Of a stretch of DNA of 58,804 nt, positions 43,645-52,386 are shown in pieces. How positions within the stretch are numbered: the first letter of the stretch is position 1; the number at the start of each line of letters is the position of its first letter. The position numbers and the translations under genes are program-made. The notes under the pieces were generated by a model, which was not told the origin of the DNA, did no database searches, and worked only from the letters and a program-made list of their open reading frames with translations. The DNA comes from an uncultured Verrucomicrobiales bacterium (GTDB lineage Bacteria > Verrucomicrobiota > Verrucomicrobiia > Verrucomicrobiales > Akkermansiaceae): positions 1 through 58,804 of the forward strand of contig CAJQKQ010000028.1 in NCBI GenBank assembly GCA_905478925.1, in the 5' to 3' direction.

Positions 43645-45075
43645 TCAGGCGAGAATGCTTTTGATGACCTTTCCGGAGACGTCAGTGAGCCGGAAATCGC
43701 GGCTGTTATGGCGAAATACGAGCTTTTCATGATCCAGGCCGAGGAGGTGAAGCATGGTTGCGTGAAGATCCGGGACGGAGACAGGGTCTTTTGCTGCATG
43801 GTAGCCGATCTCGTCGGTCTCGCCGTGGCTGATGCCGCCCCTTACCCCGCCACCCGCCATCCAGGTGAGAAACCCGTTGGGGTTGTGGTCCCGGCCGCTA
43901 CCCCGCTGGGAAACGGGCATCCGGCCGAACTCGCCGCCCCATACGACGAGCGTGTCTTCAAGCAGGCCACGCTGTTTCAGATCCGCGAGCAGTCCGGCGA
44001 TCGGGATGTCGGTTTCCGCGATGCGCTCGCGGTGGTTCTTTTCAAGCCCTCCGTGCGCATCCCATTCGCCATCGCAGTAAACCTGGACGAAACGGACGCC
44101 GCGCTCGACAAGACGGCGCGCCATCAGGCATTTGCGGCCGTAAGGGGCGGTCGTCTTGTCATCGAGGCCATAGAGTTTCCGGATATGCTCTGGCTCTGAA
44201 TCGATGTCCACCGCTTCCTCGGCTTCGGTCTGCATCTGGAAGGCGAGTTCGTAGCTCTGGATGCGGCCGAGCAGATCGGGTTCCGCCGGGTGGCGCGCGA
44301 AGTGGCTGCGGTTGAGGTCTCCGGCGAGATCAAGCATTCTGCGCTGGCGTGCGGTGTCCATGTCGCCCGGAGGCCGGAGGTTGAGCAGAGCCTGTCCTTC
44401 AGGGCGGAAGGTGGTCCCTTGGTAGGCGCTCGGCAGGAAACCCGATCCCCAGTTTAGCGGCCCGCCTTTGCTGCCTCGCGAGTTCGGAAGGACTACGTAT
44501 CCGGGCAGGTTCTCATTGGGCGTGCCGAGGCCGTATCCCGCCCATGAGCCGGCGCTGGGAAAACCCTGGCGGGTCATGCCGGTGTTCATCTGGTACATCG
44601 CGGGCGCGTGGTTGGGGGATTCCGCGTGGCAGGATTTGATGAAGGCGATGTCATCGACGTGGGCAGCGAGCTTTTCGAAATGCTCGCATACCCACGCCCC
44701 GCTTTCCCCGTGCCGCTTGAAGCCGTAGGGGGATTTCATAAGCGGACCGGGTGCGCCGAAGCTTACATCGATTTCCGAAGCGGGTTGCTTGCCATGGTTT
44801 CTGGTCAGCTCGGGCTTGGGATCGAAGGTGTCCATGGCGCTCGGCCCGCCTTCCATGAACAGCCAGATGACGGATCTGGCTTTTGCGGGAAAGCGCGGCG
44901 GAGAGTTCGCCCAGGGACCGGAGGTGGTGGGTGGGGAGGCCAGGAGCTTTTCGCGCCCGAGCAGCGAGGCAAGGGCCAGCATGCCGAAGCCTTGACCCGC
45001 GGTTGCGAGAAAATGGCGGCGGTCGATCACGTCCTGGTATCGTCCGCAGTGGGTCGTGCCGTGTTTACTCGACAT
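43645..45075 (-). CDS. DUF1501 family secreted protein
   Basis: ATG 45075 gives 476 residues with a Tat-like signal (DRRHFLATAGQGFGMLALASLLG). DUF1501 features include VIWLFMEGGPSAMDTFDPKPEL, FIKSCHAESPNHAPAMYQMNTG, VWGGEFGRMPVSQ and GGGVRGGISHGETDEIGY. The fold is sulfatase/alkaline-phosphatase-like; the biological role is unknown. In PVC bacteria it is almost always beside a PSCyt1/DUF1553 gene, as here. The two overlap by 11 bases and are cotranscribed, upstream partner first. Confidence 0.93.
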   Translation of the reverse strand: MSSKHGTTHCGRYQDVIDRRHFLATAGQGFGMLALASLLGREKLLASPPTTSGPWANSPPRFPAKARSVIWLFMEGGPSAMDTFDPKPELTRNHGKQPASEIDVSFGAPGPLMKSPYGFKRHGESGAWVCEHFEKLAAHVDDIAFIKSCHAESPNHAPAMYQMNTGMTRQGFPSAGSWAGYGLGTPNENLPGYVVLPNSRGSKGGPLNWGSGFLPSAYQGTTFRPEGQALLNLRPPGDMDTARQRRMLDLAGDLNRSHFARHPAEPDLLGRIQSYELAFQMQTEAEEAVDIDSEPEHIRKLYGLDDKTTAPYGRKCLMARRLVERGVRFVQVYCDGEWDAHGGLEKNHRERIAETDIPIAGLLADLKQRGLLEDTLVVWGGEFGRMPVSQRGSGRDHNPNGFLTWMAGGGVRGGISHGETDEIGYHAAKDPVSVPDLHATMLHLLGLDHEKLVFRHNSRDFRLTDVSGKVIKSILA

Positions 45076-47560
45076 AGATGAATTCATTGAGGTTGTAGAG
45101 CGCGTGGCAGAAATCAACGGCATTCTCTAGGGAGACCGCATCCGTTTCTTTTCCGAAAAAACGCAGCGAGCGGGTGGACTCGTCACTGGCGGGGTCGCGG
45201 GAGAGGGCCAGCCGGAACGCATTGCGGACGAATTCCGCCGGCGGGGAGGAACCCGCTCCGGCGCGCATCGCGAAATGGCGTGCCTGGTTCCGCACGAAGG
45301 GATCGTTCAGCAGGGCGAGCGCCTGGGTCGGGACGGTGGTGCCGTTGCGTTGTCCGCAGCTAGCCGAGGGATCGGGCGCGTCGAAGACCTCCATCATCGG
45401 GGTGGGGACGGAGCGTTTCACGAAAAGGTAGATGCTGCGGCGCCATTGCTCCGGGGATTCCTCGACCACTGGATATGCATCCCTGCTGCGGGTAGCCATG
45501 GCGGCGGCGGGGATGGGGGTGCGGATTGCGGGACCGAGGAGGCTAGGGTCGAGCTTCCCGGAGACGGCGAGAATGGAATCGCGGATGTTTTCCGCATCCA
45601 GCCGGATGGGGCGCCGGTAAGAGAAGAGGAGGTTTCCGCGGTCGGCGGTGGAGTTTCCTCCTGGGGTGGAGGCGGTCTGCCTGTAGGTCTCGGAGTTCAG
45701 GATAAGGCGGTGGACGTGCTTCAACCTCCAGCCGCTCCGGATCAGCTCGCCTGCTAGGAAATCCAACAGCTCGGGATGTGTGGGTGGCGCGCCTTGGACG
45801 CCGAAGTCATCCGGAGTGCGGACGAGTCCCTGCCCGAAGTGGTGCTGCCAGATGCGGTTGACGGCGACGCGGGCGAGTAACGCCCCGGCGCCATCCGCGG
45901 GATCGGTGAGCCACTCCGCGAGGGCCGCGCGACCGTAGGTGGAGGAGGCCTCCACAGTGACCCGTTCGCGCGCCAAGGCACGGAAATGTTCCGGGGTCTT
46001 TTCCCCACCGATCGCGGAAAGGAAACCGAAAGTGACCTTTTCCTCCGGTGTTCCGACATCGCCGCGACCGTAAATCCACGCGGAAGGTGCCTGCGGACCC
46101 TGATCGAAAATGAGATGCGCCCGCCCTTTCGGGAAGATTTTTCCGGCGGAGCTTACTTTCGACTCGAGAGCCGCCAACGTTTCCGAATCGCGGTGATTTA
46201 GCGAGGCAAGCCATTCCTTCTCAGTGACAGCCACTTTGTCTCCGAATTTCCCATAGGCGGTTTTTGACTCGGAGGGAGCCGAGGCAGCCTCGCGGAGCCA
46301 TGCCTTTTCGTTCGCCGTGGCACCCTCCAGGGCATCGATCCTGGACTCACGCAATTCCCGTTTGCTGGTGGTTTTCCAAAGCTCCAGCTCCCGGTGGGGG
46401 CGGGATAGAGGGGCCTCGTGCGCTTCGGAGGGCAGGAACACGGCGCTCAGACGGTAATAGTCCCGCGTAGGGATGGGATCGAACTTGTGGTCATGACAGC
46501 GGGCACAACCGACGGTGAGCGAGAGCATCGCCGATCCCGTGGTGGAAATCAGGTCGTCGAGCTGGTCGTAGCGTGCCTTTTTCTTAACCAGAGCCGTGTC
46601 GGAGGGGGTGAAAGTGGCGACCGGGCCAAGCGTGGTGAATCCGGTCGCGGCAAGGGCGTCGGCCGAGTCCGGGGCAAGCTCGTCTCCGGCCAGTTGCAAG
46701 CGCACGAACTCGTCGAAGGGGAGATCGGAGTTGAGCGAACGGATTACGAAATCCCGGTATTGGTAGGCATGGGGCAGATCGGCGTCCCTCTCGTATCCGG
46801 CGCTGTCCGCGTAGCGGGCGAGATCGAGCCACCGGCGCGCCCAATGCTCCCCGTAGTGGGGGCTTGCCAGCAGGGAATCGACAAGTTCCGCGACGGCACC
46901 GCTGCCGCCACCGGTGATCCTTTTTTCCCATTCGGCGAGATCGTCGGGGGAAGCAGGCAGGCCGGTCAGGCCGAGATGGATGCGGCGGATGATCGTCGCG
47001 GAAGGGGCTTCAGGTGAAAGGGAGAGGCCGCTGGTGGAGAGTTTCTCCCGGATGAAATCGTCCACCGGTGCGGGATTGACCTTGGCAAGCGACTTAAAAG
47101 CCCAGTGCGTCCCATAGCTTGCGCCGTCCGCGATCCATTGCCGCAGGGTTTCTCGTTCACCCGTTGCCAGTTGGCGGTTCGATTCGGGCGGTGGCATCTT
47201 TTCCTCGGGATCATCGGAAAAAATTTTGGCGAGGAGGAGGCTTGCGGCGGGATCACCGGGGGAGATCGCGGGCTTTCCCGATTCACCGCCTTTCAACGCC
47301 AGATCCCTGGTATCAAGCCGAAGCCCGCCCTCTACAGCGGTGGCATCAGGACCGTGGCAGGCGAAGCATTTTGTGGCGAGAATTTGCTGTGCGTCCGGTG
47401 CGCCCGCAGCGGACGAAGCGATGAGAATAATGCCCGCGAGACCCAAAGGAAGAGCGTGAAATGATAGGCCGAAAGGAAGGGTTCGCGCTTCCGGAAGTTG
47501 CTCGCGGAGGAACGAGTGGACGGCGTTCTGTTCAACGTAAATGTTGTCGGTGCCGATCAT
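45065..47560 (-). CDS. PSCyt1-DUF1549-DUF1553 planctomycete-type cytochrome protein
   Basis: The protein (831 residues from ATG 47560; the frame is also open from 47629) has a hydrophobic export segment (LPLGLAGIILIASSAAGA). A c-type heme domain follows with CFACHGPDATAVEGGLRLD, then DUF1549 (SPEAPSATIIRRIHLGLTGL ... RWLDLARYADSAGYERD) and DUF1553 (ARVAVNRIWQHHFGQGLVRTPDDFG ... NGTTVPTQALALLNDPFV). It is secreted and probably redox-active, paired with DUF1501. These pairs are expanded in PVC genomes and often lie near sulfatases and glycoside-active enzymes. The start is uncertain: residues before the hydrophobic segment are not family-like. Confidence 0.9.
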   Translation of the reverse strand: MIGTDNIYVEQNAVHSFLREQLPEARTLPFGLSFHALPLGLAGIILIASSAAGAPDAQQILATKCFACHGPDATAVEGGLRLDTRDLALKGGESGKPAISPGDPAASLLLAKIFSDDPEEKMPPPESNRQLATGERETLRQWIADGASYGTHWAFKSLAKVNPAPVDDFIREKLSTSGLSLSPEAPSATIIRRIHLGLTGLPASPDDLAEWEKRITGGGSGAVAELVDSLLASPHYGEHWARRWLDLARYADSAGYERDADLPHAYQYRDFVIRSLNSDLPFDEFVRLQLAGDELAPDSADALAATGFTTLGPVATFTPSDTALVKKKARYDQLDDLISTTGSAMLSLTVGCARCHDHKFDPIPTRDYYRLSAVFLPSEAHEAPLSRPHRELELWKTTSKRELRESRIDALEGATANEKAWLREAASAPSESKTAYGKFGDKVAVTEKEWLASLNHRDSETLAALESKVSSAGKIFPKGRAHLIFDQGPQAPSAWIYGRGDVGTPEEKVTFGFLSAIGGEKTPEHFRALARERVTVEASSTYGRAALAEWLTDPADGAGALLARVAVNRIWQHHFGQGLVRTPDDFGVQGAPPTHPELLDFLAGELIRSGWRLKHVHRLILNSETYRQTASTPGGNSTADRGNLLFSYRRPIRLDAENIRDSILAVSGKLDPSLLGPAIRTPIPAAAMATRSRDAYPVVEESPEQWRRSIYLFVKRSVPTPMMEVFDAPDPSASCGQRNGTTVPTQALALLNDPFVRNQARHFAMRAGAGSSPPAEFVRNAFRLALSRDPASDESTRSLRFFGKETDAVSLENAVDFCHALYNLNEFIYVE

Positions 47561-47691
47561 GAGGTCGGCAAAAGTTTCGGCGTTTATCCCTGCGATTACA
47601 ACTCCATAGCTCCTTTTCCGATCCCACATCTACGCCACCACGACCGCTTCGTTCGCTAGCGCCTCTCCTGCAAAGCAGACGTTGAGCTATT

Positions 47692-47830
47692 TCAAAGCCC
47701 CCTGTATTCCGCAGCGAGGCGTTGCGCGGTGGCGATGGTGTTGCGGTGAAGCTTGGCGGTGAACTCCGGCTGACGGTTGTAGCCGCCGCCGTAGAGGATG
47801 GCGACGGGGATGCGGTTCTTGATCAACCCC
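47692..47830 (-). pseudogene. C-terminal relic of a histone-deacetylase-family enzyme
   Basis: The minus-strand frame reads LIKNRIPVAILYGGGYNRQ then PEFTAKLHRNTIATAQRLAAEY and a stop at 47692. The pattern P(V)A.(L/V)..GGGY......(L/I)H..T is the C-terminal end of class II HDAC-like (acetoin utilisation) proteins. The upstream 90 percent is missing; the frame runs into a repeat (47825-47930). The remaining interval 47831-48051 has no gene. Confidence 0.55.
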
Positions 47831-47930
47831 TTTTCTCCCCTCTCCCCTCTTCGCCAAGGCTTCGACCGGCACGCCGGTCCTCTCAACAGCGCCCCCAAGC
47901 ACCTAAGCCCAAAAGCAAATTCCTAGCAGC
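47825..47930. repeat. Direct repeat copy 1 upstream of the EF-hand hydrolase
   Basis: Bases 47882-47930 (ctcaacagcgccccc ... aaaagcaaattcctagcagc) are identical over 49 bases to 49599-49647. An acccctttctcccctctcc-type stretch precedes both, but copy 1 has about 35 additional bases between. Confidence 0.9.
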
Positions 47931-48051
47931 CAGCCAGCAGGATTGCTAACCTCGGGCACTTTCGGGAAAGTTCTGTCCAGACTCGTTGTCTGCGGGAGTG
48001 ATAGACAGACGATTAATCTTTCCGCACTATCTCCTGATAATGGAACAAACG

Positions 48052-49464
48052 ATGAAAACCCGCGCTCTTTCCCTCCCCCTGATCGCCGCTGTTGTCGGCG
48101 CCTTCGCGCTGGTTATTTGCGCTGCGCCCAAAGCCAAGGCCGACCCGAAAGCCGGCGCAATCCGCCCGGCGGCGTGGGCCGATGGGACAATTGCTGACAA
48201 GGCCAAACGCCTGTTCGGCGAACGGAGAGGGTCGGACGGAACGGAAGGCAAGCATCTCCTGGACAAGGTCGATTTCGCAGACGATCCGGAGATGCTTCGC
48301 ATCTTGGACACCAGCCTGGATGGCAAGGTGTCTGAGCAGGAGTTCGTTGAGTTCTACCAGCGTTCCAGCAAGCGATACTTTCGTCGCAACGTCGCCTACG
48401 CGGAAAACAAGGCTGAGAATCGGCAAAGCTTCAATATCTCAGTGCCGATTGCAGATCTATCTCTCGACACGGACTGTTTCCAGCGTGATTACGATGCAAA
48501 GGTCCAACGTGCTATCAAGAAGGCACCGGCCCTGCCCGTGATTCTCTTCTTTCATGGCGGTGGCTTGAACATGTGGGAAAAGGACGGGCGTATCAACTTC
48601 TTGCGAAGGGTCGTCGGAGAAGAACTCGACGGAAAGTTTGTGCTCGCAAGCGTGGGATACCGGACTACGAAGTTCGCCACTTGGCCGGCACAAATCAATG
48701 ACGTCAAGAGTTCCATCCGGCATCTGAAGAAGAATGCCGGCAAGTTCCGGATCGATCCCAACCGGATCGGGGTCTCGGGTTTTTCCGCAGGTGCAGGCCT
48801 TTGTGAATCACTGGCGACAAGCGGGCACCTTGTCAAAACGCTCGAAGGCGATGTGGGCGTGAAATACGACCCGAAGAACGGCATCGATTCCATACCGGCT
48901 TGTGTCCTTCCTTTCTCCGGTGGCGGCGGGGGGTCTATTTTCGACAAGAGCATCAACAATCCACAGGCGATAGAAAGATTGCTCAAGACCGCGTTCGAAG
49001 AAGACAACACAACCAATCTCGATGACGTGCTGAGCAAGCGAATGGGTGGCCGACCCTATATTCGCACCAAGGAGAATGGGTATAGCGAACATCCGGGAAG
49101 CAGTCTTTATGGGAGCGGCTACGATAAGGCGCATTACCCGATGATCTCCACGTCGCCCCGCTATGTGATCGATTTCATGGATTCACCCGCGCCGCCGATA
49201 TTGAGTATCGCGGGCGGTAAGGGTCAATATGGGTCGATCGCCGGAGCGGAGAGCTTCGTCAAGAAATGTCGCGAACACAAATGCGCAGCCAATATCATCC
49301 GGGTGATGAATATGCCGCACGACAAAGACTACCTGTTCCTGCCGAAATGGAAGGAAAGCCACCGGGAAGCGATTCAGAATATCAGGCATTTCTTGATGAA
49401 GCATTTGTATGACGAAGATAGAGAGATCAAGGATCTTACTGTAACTGCACCTGCGGAGAAGTAG
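48052..49464 (+). CDS. Secreted alpha/beta hydrolase with an EF-hand
   Basis: ATG 48052 opens with a signal peptide (MKTRALSLPLIAAVVGAFAL ... KAKA) and 470 residues. Residues about 80-95 (DTSLDGKVSEQEF) form one canonical calcium-binding EF-hand loop. The hydrolase fold follows with the oxyanion HGGGLNMWE, the nucleophile GFSAGAGLCES and a candidate His in MPHDKDYLF. This resembles carbohydrate-esterase-like or BD-FAE hydrolases of PVC bacteria; the substrate is unknown, and an acetylated or methyl-esterified polysaccharide is possible. The gene stands alone between two identical 49-base direct repeats. Confidence 0.82.
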   Translation: MKTRALSLPLIAAVVGAFALVICAAPKAKADPKAGAIRPAAWADGTIADKAKRLFGERRGSDGTEGKHLLDKVDFADDPEMLRILDTSLDGKVSEQEFVEFYQRSSKRYFRRNVAYAENKAENRQSFNISVPIADLSLDTDCFQRDYDAKVQRAIKKAPALPVILFFHGGGLNMWEKDGRINFLRRVVGEELDGKFVLASVGYRTTKFATWPAQINDVKSSIRHLKKNAGKFRIDPNRIGVSGFSAGAGLCESLATSGHLVKTLEGDVGVKYDPKNGIDSIPACVLPFSGGGGGSIFDKSINNPQAIERLLKTAFEEDNTTNLDDVLSKRMGGRPYIRTKENGYSEHPGSSLYGSGYDKAHYPMISTSPRYVIDFMDSPAPPILSIAGGKGQYGSIAGAESFVKKCREHKCAANIIRVMNMPHDKDYLFLPKWKESHREAIQNIRHFLMKHLYDEDREIKDLTVTAPAEK

Positions 49465-49572
49465 CCCGTATGGCCCCCAAACTCAGCCGCGTTGCAGGTT
49501 ATGTTTCCTGAAGTGTTTACCGGACTGGATGCGAAACGACGAGTCGTCCGGCTGTGCAAGATCACCAAAACA

Positions 49573-49647
49573 ACCCCCTTTCTCCCCTCTCCGATCCCCT
49601 CAACAGCGCCCCCAAGCACCTAAGCCCAAAAGCAAATTCCTAGCAGC
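49573..49647. repeat. Direct repeat copy 2 downstream of the EF-hand hydrolase
   Basis: Bases 49599-49647 match 47882-47930 exactly. The copy ends nine bases before the sulfatase fragment's stop. No gene is visible in 49465-49572. Confidence 0.9.
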
Positions 49648-49655
49648 GTGCGTGA

Positions 49656-50112
49656 TTACTTCTTCGGGTTGCCCTTCTTGCGTTTGGCTTTCCCCTTGGG
49701 CTGCTTAGGGAGCGTCTTTTTCACCAACTCGGTAAATTCATCAGTCTGCGCCTGCCAAACCTTCTCCAATTCCTTCACCTTCTCAGGCATCTTCGCCGCA
49801 AGATTGTTCTGCTCGGCTCGGTCAGTCTTCAAATCGTAGAGCTCCCAGGGATCCCCCTCCGCCGCCACCAACTTCAGATCCCCCACTCGCACTGCCCGGT
49901 GCCCTTCATGCAGCCACCAAATGCTCTCGCGGCTGATCGCCACATCCTCCTTCAAAGCAGGCACCAAACTCTTCCCCGGTGCCTCAGGAATCGGCTCGCC
50001 CTTCCACTCCTTCGGTTTCTCGATTCCCGCCAACTCCAACACCGTCGGCACAATGTCGATGACATGCCCCGGAGTGCTCCGGAGTTCACCCTTCGCCTTG
50101 ATCCCCGCAGGC
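49656..50112 (-). pseudogene. C-terminal fragment of a secreted sulfatase
   Basis: The frame reads RWPAGIKAKGELRSTPGHVI, DIVPTVLELAGI, then ESIWWLHEGHRAVRVGDLKL and WELYDLKTDRAEQNNLAAK, the usual end of an arylsulfatase of the formylglycine class, with a basic tail of KPKGKAKRKKGN type. The catalytic N-terminal two-thirds, including the C/S-x-P-S-R motif, are missing. At about 50105-50114 the frame joins a different gene on the same strand (a ParE-like toxin). An ATG at 50051 could start the last 131 residues, but they have no catalytic capacity. Confidence 0.8.
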
Positions 50113-50330
50113 CATCGAGTTCCTCGTAAAACAGCAAGTGATAGGGAAATTTCTCAAGATTGGCACGTCGCCAGCCACTGGGATCGAAGTGATCGCGTTC
50201 CGGACGCGCTTCCACTTAGAGACAGATTTTCTCAAATCTCACCCATAAATCGTCGCCGAGCGAATCGCTGATCGAGTCATCGTGACGGATCGCGAGGGTC
50301 ACGTCGCGCCGGACTGTGAAACCTCGGCAT
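50111..50330 (-). pseudogene. ParE/RelE-type toxin relic
   Basis: An ATG at 50330 overlaps the antitoxin stop (TAATG) and begins MPRF, but must shift frame near 50310 to reach AIRHDDSISDSLGDDLWVRF. After a TAA at 50216 that frame continues VEARPERDHFDPSGWRRANL and EKFPYHLLFYEELDG, the R..L..FPY.L.Y core of ParE-like toxins. The final strand (normally followed by VRHHxRxP) is replaced by sulfatase sequence. At least three lesions mark it as dead. Confidence 0.6.
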
Positions 50331-50480
50331 TAGCGCCCCCGGTCGGATAAAACACCGTCGCGCAACTCATCCATGGAGATGGTTGCGACTTCGCCAGATT
50401 TCACTTGGCGAACTCTCTCGGCCACTTCCTCGTCGGAGACGTCGTAATCGGGGTCGGGCAGCGAGTGGAGGAGGAGGAAC
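50330..50480 (-). pseudogene. 5'-truncated addiction-module antitoxin
   Basis: The frame reads LLLHSLPDPDYDVSDEEVAE then RVRQVKSGEVATISMDELRDGV and ends at 50330. It resembles the C-terminal half of the short alpha-helical antitoxins (TIGR02574-like addiction module component) that pair with ParE toxins. The normal N-terminal 20-30 residues are not present: the frame upstream (to 50584) is a low-quality sequence with a ctggag/ctccag hairpin near 50552-50570. Confidence 0.5.
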
Positions 50481-50602
50481 GGCGGCGCTGAGGTTTCGGA
50501 CTTTGAGTCCCGCTGGGGAGCTGGCTGGCGGCGGGACTCCCCCAAAACGGCCTGGAGCGAGAGTCTCCAGCAAGAACTCCCCAAAACTGTCAGATTGAGA
50601 GT

Positions 50603-50716
50603 TTTTTAACCACAGATGGACTAGATGAACGCAGATGAAGAACGCAGATCGAATCTGAAAACCTCTTGAATCTCTTCTCTTACATCTGCGTTCATCCTGT
50701 TAATCTGCGGTTAAAT
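50603..50716. repeat. Intergenic inverted repeat with acagatg/aacgcagatg arms
   Basis: The left arm (50606-50638, tttaaccacagatgg...aacgcagatg) and right arm (50682-50714, catctgcgttcatcc...tctgcggttaaa) match in reverse complement at about 28 of 33 positions. It separates the ParDE relic from vapBC. The interval 50717-50924 holds only a 36-codon open stretch (50746-50856, ending VKTTDGAILTWQA) that looks like the tail of a lost protein I cannot identify. Confidence 0.7.
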
Positions 50717-50924
50717 TCTTCTATATTCATCTTTTACCTGACGGTACTTGGCTGGGAGCCCTGATCTCCAATGCGCTTCTGCGCGGCAAACTCATTACAG
50801 GGCAGATCCTTCGCGTCAAAACAACCGACGGCGCAATTCTAACTTGGCAGGCTTGATACTCCTGCATCGTAACACAGTCATCTCCCAACTTGACAGAAAG
50901 CCAGAAAGCTGGAAAGTTTCCTCT

Positions 50925-51182
50925 ATGAAAACCACCCTCGATCTACCCGAGGAGCTTGTGCGAGAAATGAAAGTCCGTGCGGCTCGTGAAGGAAGGAAGC
51001 TGCGTGAAGTCGCGACCGAAGTGATTCAGCGTGGACTATCCGCACCTACACCAACCAAAGAAGTAGCGGCAAAGCGGATTAAATTCCCCATTCTGAGATG
51101 TGAAGGCCCCGCAACCCGACAATTCACTCCGGAGGAGCTGGACGAAATTCTTTTTCAGCCGGAAATTGATAGCTTATCATGA
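50925..51182 (+). CDS. vapB: VapB-type antitoxin
   Basis: ATG 50925 gives 85 residues beginning MKTTLDLPEELVREMKVRAA, a ribbon-helix-helix DNA-binding segment, followed by REVATEVIQRGL. The C-terminal half (FPILRCEGPATRQFTPEELDEIL) would wrap the toxin. The frame open to 50748 upstream is not coding-like. Its stop overlaps the toxin start by ATGA, so the two are translated together and probably autorepressed. Confidence 0.87.
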   Translation: MKTTLDLPEELVREMKVRAAREGRKLREVATEVIQRGLSAPTPTKEVAAKRIKFPILRCEGPATRQFTPEELDEILFQPEIDSLS

Positions 51183-51610
51183 AACTTCCAGACGCGAACA
51201 TCTGGTTTGCTCTCTCGCTGACAAACCACGAACACCACGATCAGGCGAGAGCCTGGCTGGAAACTCAAGATCTTGATTCATCCATACATTTCTGCCGTCC
51301 CACCAAACAGGCGCTTCTAAGACTACTCACGACCTCCGCTGTCATGAAAGGTCTTGGGAAAATCGTTTTATCGAATACCGAAGCGTGGCGAACTTTCGAA
51401 ACGATAGCCCAAGACCCGCGTATCACCTTCGCCCCCGAACCCGAGGGAATCGATGAAACCTGGAAATCCTTCGCGCTCCGCAAAACCCCGTCACCGAAGC
51501 TCTGGATGGATGCCTACCTCGCGGCCTTCGCTGTCCGCTCCGGCTACCAACTCGTCACTGCGGACAAGGCGTTCTCACAATTCAAGGGGCTGGACGTGCA
51601 TATTCTCTGA
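51179..51610 (+). CDS. vapC: VapC-type PIN-domain toxin
   Basis: The 143-residue PIN protein has the acidic residues of the active site: MKLPDANIWFAL (first Asp), PTKQALLRLLT (Gln/Leu in place of the usual E; a weak second site), KLWMDAYLAAFA (third Asp) and LVTADKAFSQFKGL (fourth). It is a Mg-dependent ribonuclease, probably cutting tRNA or rRNA. It appears complete and paired with vapB, making this the only intact toxin-antitoxin pair in the accessory segment. Confidence 0.88.
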   Translation: MKLPDANIWFALSLTNHEHHDQARAWLETQDLDSSIHFCRPTKQALLRLLTTSAVMKGLGKIVLSNTEAWRTFETIAQDPRITFAPEPEGIDETWKSFALRKTPSPKLWMDAYLAAFAVRSGYQLVTADKAFSQFKGLDVHIL

Positions 51611-51676
51611 TCGTATCTAACTATATCTGGATCGCACGGGCTTGCCCGGACGGTCGAATCTTTGAATCATCAAGTA

Positions 51677-52276
51677 ATGAGTAAAAACGGAAATCATACG
51701 AGGCGACGTATCGTTGTGACCGGCGGGCCGGGCGGCGGCAAGACAACTGCGGTGGACTTTTTCCGGAGGGAGATCGGCGAGCAGATCGTGATCGTACCGG
51801 AAGCAGCCACGATGATTTTCTCAGGAGGATTCCCCCGCGAACCGGAAGAGCATGCGCGGATGGCGGCGCAGCGGGCAGTCTATCACGTCCAGCGAAACCT
51901 CGAGGACGTGCAAGCAGCGCTCTATCCGGAACGCGTGTTGCTTTGCGACCGCGGCACGGTGGACGGTGCGGTTTACTGGCCGGGCGAACCAGATGGATTT
52001 TTCGAGGAACTCAAGACCAGCCTCGAGGCGGAGTTGGAGCGCTACGATGCCGTGATTTTCTTCGAAAGCGCGGCCGTTGGTGGAATGGGAATCGAGGGTG
52101 GAAATCCGATTCGCAGCGAGACGATGGACGAAGCGGTCGACCTCAACTCGCGGCTTCGAGCCATCTGGGCACAGCACCCGCATTTCACGGTCGTAGAGCA
52201 CAACCCATCGTTCTTCCGAAAAATCGGCCTCGGGCTCGACGCCCTTTCGGAAACGATTCGGGAGCTTTCCCCCTGA
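51677..52276 (+). CDS. AAA_28-type P-loop ATP-binding protein
   Basis: ATG 51677 gives 199 residues. Walker A is VVTGGPGGGKTTAVDFF near the N-terminus, and VIFFESAA acts as a beta strand after the helical part. LLCDRGTVDGAVYWPG resembles the DRG/DRS motif of the NadR/thymidylate-kinase-like ATPase group (AAA_28). It probably phosphorylates a nucleotide or small metabolite, or acts as a signalling ATPase; the target is unknown. It stands alone, 67 bases after vapC and about 110 bases upstream of carA. Confidence 0.8.
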   Translation: MSKNGNHTRRRIVVTGGPGGGKTTAVDFFRREIGEQIVIVPEAATMIFSGGFPREPEEHARMAAQRAVYHVQRNLEDVQAALYPERVLLCDRGTVDGAVYWPGEPDGFFEELKTSLEAELERYDAVIFFESAAVGGMGIEGGNPIRSETMDEAVDLNSRLRAIWAQHPHFTVVEHNPSFFRKIGLGLDALSETIRELSP

Positions 52277-52386
52277 TCCAAAATATGGGGAATTGCGAAT
52301 ATTCAATGGGTCGGCGGAAAAATTCCCGGGCGAACACCAAAATTTAGTGTTCCATCCCGCGCCGGAGGTACATACCCTCCCGCCCC

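Noticed and set aside
49952..50215. 87-codon minus-strand frame starting MEARPERDHFDPSGW taken as one protein
   Set aside because: It is toxin sequence that runs out of frame into sulfatase DNA; not one gene.
38802..50218. Stop-codon reassignment to explain in-frame TGA, TAG and TAA in hicA, the esterase, the SGNH relic and the ParE relic
   Set aside because: Three different stop codons are involved, all are used as normal stops nearby, and the affected genes carry additional lesions; ordinary decay is simpler.
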